The notes beneath the pieces are model-generated. The model saw only the letters and a list, made by a program, of their open reading frames with translations. It had not been told where the DNA came from and ran no database searches. Made by a program: the position numbers and the translations under genes. A stretch of DNA of 5,827 bases. Origin: a candidate division GN15 bacterium (GTDB lineage Bacteria > Zixibacteria > MSB-5A5 > GN15 > FEB-12). Shown in pieces: positions 4,159 to 5,827 of this stretch (within the stretch, counting starts at the first letter, position 1; each line of letters opens with the position of its first letter). The stretch spans positions 1 to 5,827 of the forward strand of contig WJKG01000196.1 in assembly GCA_014729205.1 (NCBI GenBank). Reading direction: 5' to 3'.

Positions 4159-5827
4159 TTAGCGTCCGCCAGAGGTCGTCTTGAGAATTGTTCCCTCGCC
4201 ACCGGCAATCCAGCCGACACTCGTGCTCAGCATGTCAATTCCCAGCAGGCTCTCGGGTTGGGCACTCGGCTGAACGGACCACGATGCGCCACCGTTGGTG
4301 GACGCAATAATAGTACCATTGCCACCAACCACCCAGATGTTCGAGGCATCGGCCATGGCGATTCGACGCAACTGTTCCGTGGTCGGGGTGCTGACAACCG
4401 TCCAGGTTGCGCCACCATCACTGGTGGAGACCAGCAACCCGTTATCTCCAACCGCGATGCCATTATCAACATCGCTGAAAACGATATCGTTCAAGGCCAG
4501 CACTGTATCCAGGGATATATTCGTCCAGTTGATTCCGTCGTCCGACGTTGACCAAACCAGACCGCCGCCACCACAAACGTACAGGGTGCCATCGATGACA
4601 TCGAGTCCCCGCAGATCAAGTGTATCGGAATCAGTGTCCGGTGGTAGCGTCAGGGGAGCCCAGACTTCACCACCATTTGAAGTGAAAAACGCCGACGAGG
4701 GGCTTCCCTCATTGAACGGACCACCGACGGCGTAACCGGTAGCATTATCGATGAAATCGACAGAGTGGATCCAGTCGTGCCGCGGGAAACGAACCGATGA
4801 CCAGGTCGCGCCACCATCGGTTGTACGTGCGATTACTCCTTCGGTAGTGCCACCACAGGCCCAGCCACTGTCGGTGCTGGCGAAGTACACGTCCGAGAAC
4901 CAGGTGTCGACCGTCTGACGACGATACGACCACGTCTCGCCACCATTCGTGGTCTTGAGCACGGTACCTTTCCAACCACAGACGTAGCCGGTGGTATCAT
5001 CCACGAAGTGCATTCCGGTAAAGGTAGGCAGAGAAGATGTCTGCGAGTAGTAGTGTTGCCACGTATTCACATTGCCTGGAGTGAAAAGTATCGAGAATTG
5101 CCCGACCACCCAGCCGGCTTGCGATGCCACCCAGTCAACATCCCACAGAGCATCGTCAACGTCGGATGGCGATCCAACCTGCCAGGTAGTGCCGCCATCG
5201 GTGGTGACAATCACGGTCCCGTTGTCACCCACGGCCAGGCCAGTATTGGCATCAAGAAAAGAAAGACCTCTGAGTGTCACGCTCACGGGTGTGGTCTGTA
5301 CCGACCAGGAAAGACCACCATCGATAGTCTTGATTACCGTTCCGCCAGTGCCGACAGCGTAACCGGTTGTATCGTCAACCATCTGGACACGCCGGAGGGT
5401 CTCCAGAGTCGGGGAATTGACCAGTGTCCAGTTACCCCAGCTACCATCGTTAACAACGCGCATAATGGTCCCGTCGGCCCCAACCGTAATGCCAACACTA
5501 TCGGCAAACGACATTCCCCACAACGTACCGGTGGCGGGATTGAAGACCTCACTCCACGTGATACCGCCGTCGATCGACTCCAGGACCTGGCCGACCTCAG
5601 CACACGCCCAGCCGCGAGAAGCGCTGACAAAGGCGACATCGTGAATGTCAAAAAGGGTCCCTGAACTGGACTGTTCCCAATCCTGACCGCCGTCGATAGT
5701 GCGAATCATCGCACCGCTGGCGCCAACAGCCCATCCGTTAAGACTGTCAATGAACTTGATTGCAAAGATGTTATCAGCGGTGGCGGGGTCCTGTATCTCC
5801 CAGCTGTCGCCACCGTCATCGGTGAAC
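4159..5827 (-). CDS. Ycf48/BNR-like beta-propeller protein, N-terminus beyond the window
   Basis: The frame stays open to the right edge, so 555 C-terminal residues are seen and the start is missing. The ATG at 5709 is internal: the same frame continues upstream with clear repeat sequence (FTDDGGDSWEI, then NGWAVGASGAMIR). About thirteen repeats of roughly 40-45 residues are visible. Each carries an Asp-box T-x-D-G-G-x-T-W, a strand such as LRGLSFLD, then GWAVGDNGT and I-x-x-T. This is the Ycf48/HCF136-type PSII_BNR repeat. Ycf48 itself is a seven-bladed photosystem II assembly factor, but these proteins are widespread in non-photosynthetic bacteria, where they are usually exported and of unknown role. 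Thirteen or more repeats would make about two propellers. The protein ends with GGEGTILKTTSGGR and TAA, with no C-terminal sorting domain. The terminator follows 26 bases later. The fold call is firm; the function is unknown. Confidence 0.9.
   Translation of the reverse strand, partial: FTDDGGDSWEIQDPATADNIFAIKFIDSLNGWAVGASGAMIRTIDGGQDWEQSSSGTLFDIHDVAFVSASRGWACAEVGQVLESIDGGITWSEVFNPATGTLWGMSFADSVGITVGADGTIMRVVNDGSWGNWTLVNSPTLETLRRVQMVDDTTGYAVGTGGTVIKTIDGGLSWSVQTTPVSVTLRGLSFLDANTGLAVGDNGTVIVTTDGGTTWQVGSPSDVDDALWDVDWVASQAGWVVGQFSILFTPGNVNTWQHYYSQTSSLPTFTGMHFVDDTTGYVCGWKGTVLKTTNGGETWSYRRQTVDTWFSDVYFASTDSGWACGGTTEGVIARTTDGGATWSSVRFPRHDWIHSVDFIDNATGYAVGGPFNEGSPSSAFFTSNGGEVWAPLTLPPDTDSDTLDLRGLDVIDGTLYVCGGGGLVWSTSDDGINWTNISLDTVLALNDIVFSDVDNGIAVGDNGLLVSTSDGGATWTVVSTPTTEQLRRIAMADASNIWVVGGNGTIIASTNGGASWSVQPSAQPESLLGIDMLSTSVGWIAGGEGTILKTTSGGR
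4162..5827 (-). repeat. Tandem Asp-box/BNR propeller repeats in protein
   Basis: About thirteen consecutive repeats can be aligned on the T-x-D-G-G-x-x-W box, most of them about 41-43 residues long. Two boxes are degenerate: VVNDGSWGNW, and TPGNVNTW, which has lost the D-G-G core. One blade carries a longer loop with GGPFNEGSPSS. The last repeat stops after TTSGGR, which could supply the closing strand to the first blade. Codons differ among copies, so the repetition is ancient. Confidence 0.85.

Noticed and set aside
5008..5664. Plus-strand open frame of 218 codons opposite the propeller
   Set aside because: It is the antisense of the Asp-box repeats, without family motifs. The minus-strand frame is clearly the coding one.
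4159..5827. Photosystem II assembly factor Ycf48
   Set aside because: The repeats match that domain family, but the protein has too many of them and nothing in the window suggests photosynthesis, so the gene symbol is withheld.

Overview
This 5.8 kb window is bacterial chromosomal DNA with one plus-strand gene and three minus-strand genes. It looks like an environmental or metagenomic lineage. The mix of an Mfd motor, a long exported protein with Gly-Asp-Asp-x-Tyr repeats, and a long Ycf48-like propeller recalls poorly cultured FCB-group relatives such as Zixibacteria. That placement is an impression from protein style only. GC is about 60% or more in hand-counted rows of the flanking genes and about 47% in the HNH gene.

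Layout. (1) Positions 1-1062, plus strand: the 3' end of mfd, the transcription-repair coupling factor. It is interrupted by an in-frame TAG at 607-609, exactly in the linker between the translocase motor and the C-terminal regulatory domain. The downstream part stays in frame and well conserved up to a natural stop at 1062. (2) Positions 1074-1757, minus strand: a 227-residue HNH endonuclease with an N-terminal domain that resembles an SRA/YDG modified-base reader. It converges on mfd with an 11 bp gap. (3) Positions 1770-3992, minus strand: a 740-residue exported protein with eleven D-x-x-G-[DNE]-D-x-[YH] motifs, probably a beta-solenoid and possibly calcium-binding. It lies 12 bp upstream of the HNH gene, in the same reading frame, separated by TAG-AGG-TAG. 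(4) Positions 4011-4158: a short intergenic stretch with a strong intrinsic terminator for the gene to its right. (5) Positions 4159-5827, minus strand: the C-terminal 555 residues of a Ycf48/BNR-type beta-propeller protein whose start lies beyond the right edge.

How they may work together. Mfd is housekeeping DNA repair. The HNH protein looks like a small modification-dependent restriction enzyme, possibly transferred in. The two repeat proteins are probably exported or surface-exposed structural or binding proteins. The solenoid and HNH genes look co-transcribed, but no shared function is evident. I found no RNA genes, CRISPR arrays, insertion sequences or attachment sites. The most notable signals are the amber codon in mfd, the solenoid repeat architecture, and the same-frame junction between the solenoid and nuclease genes.
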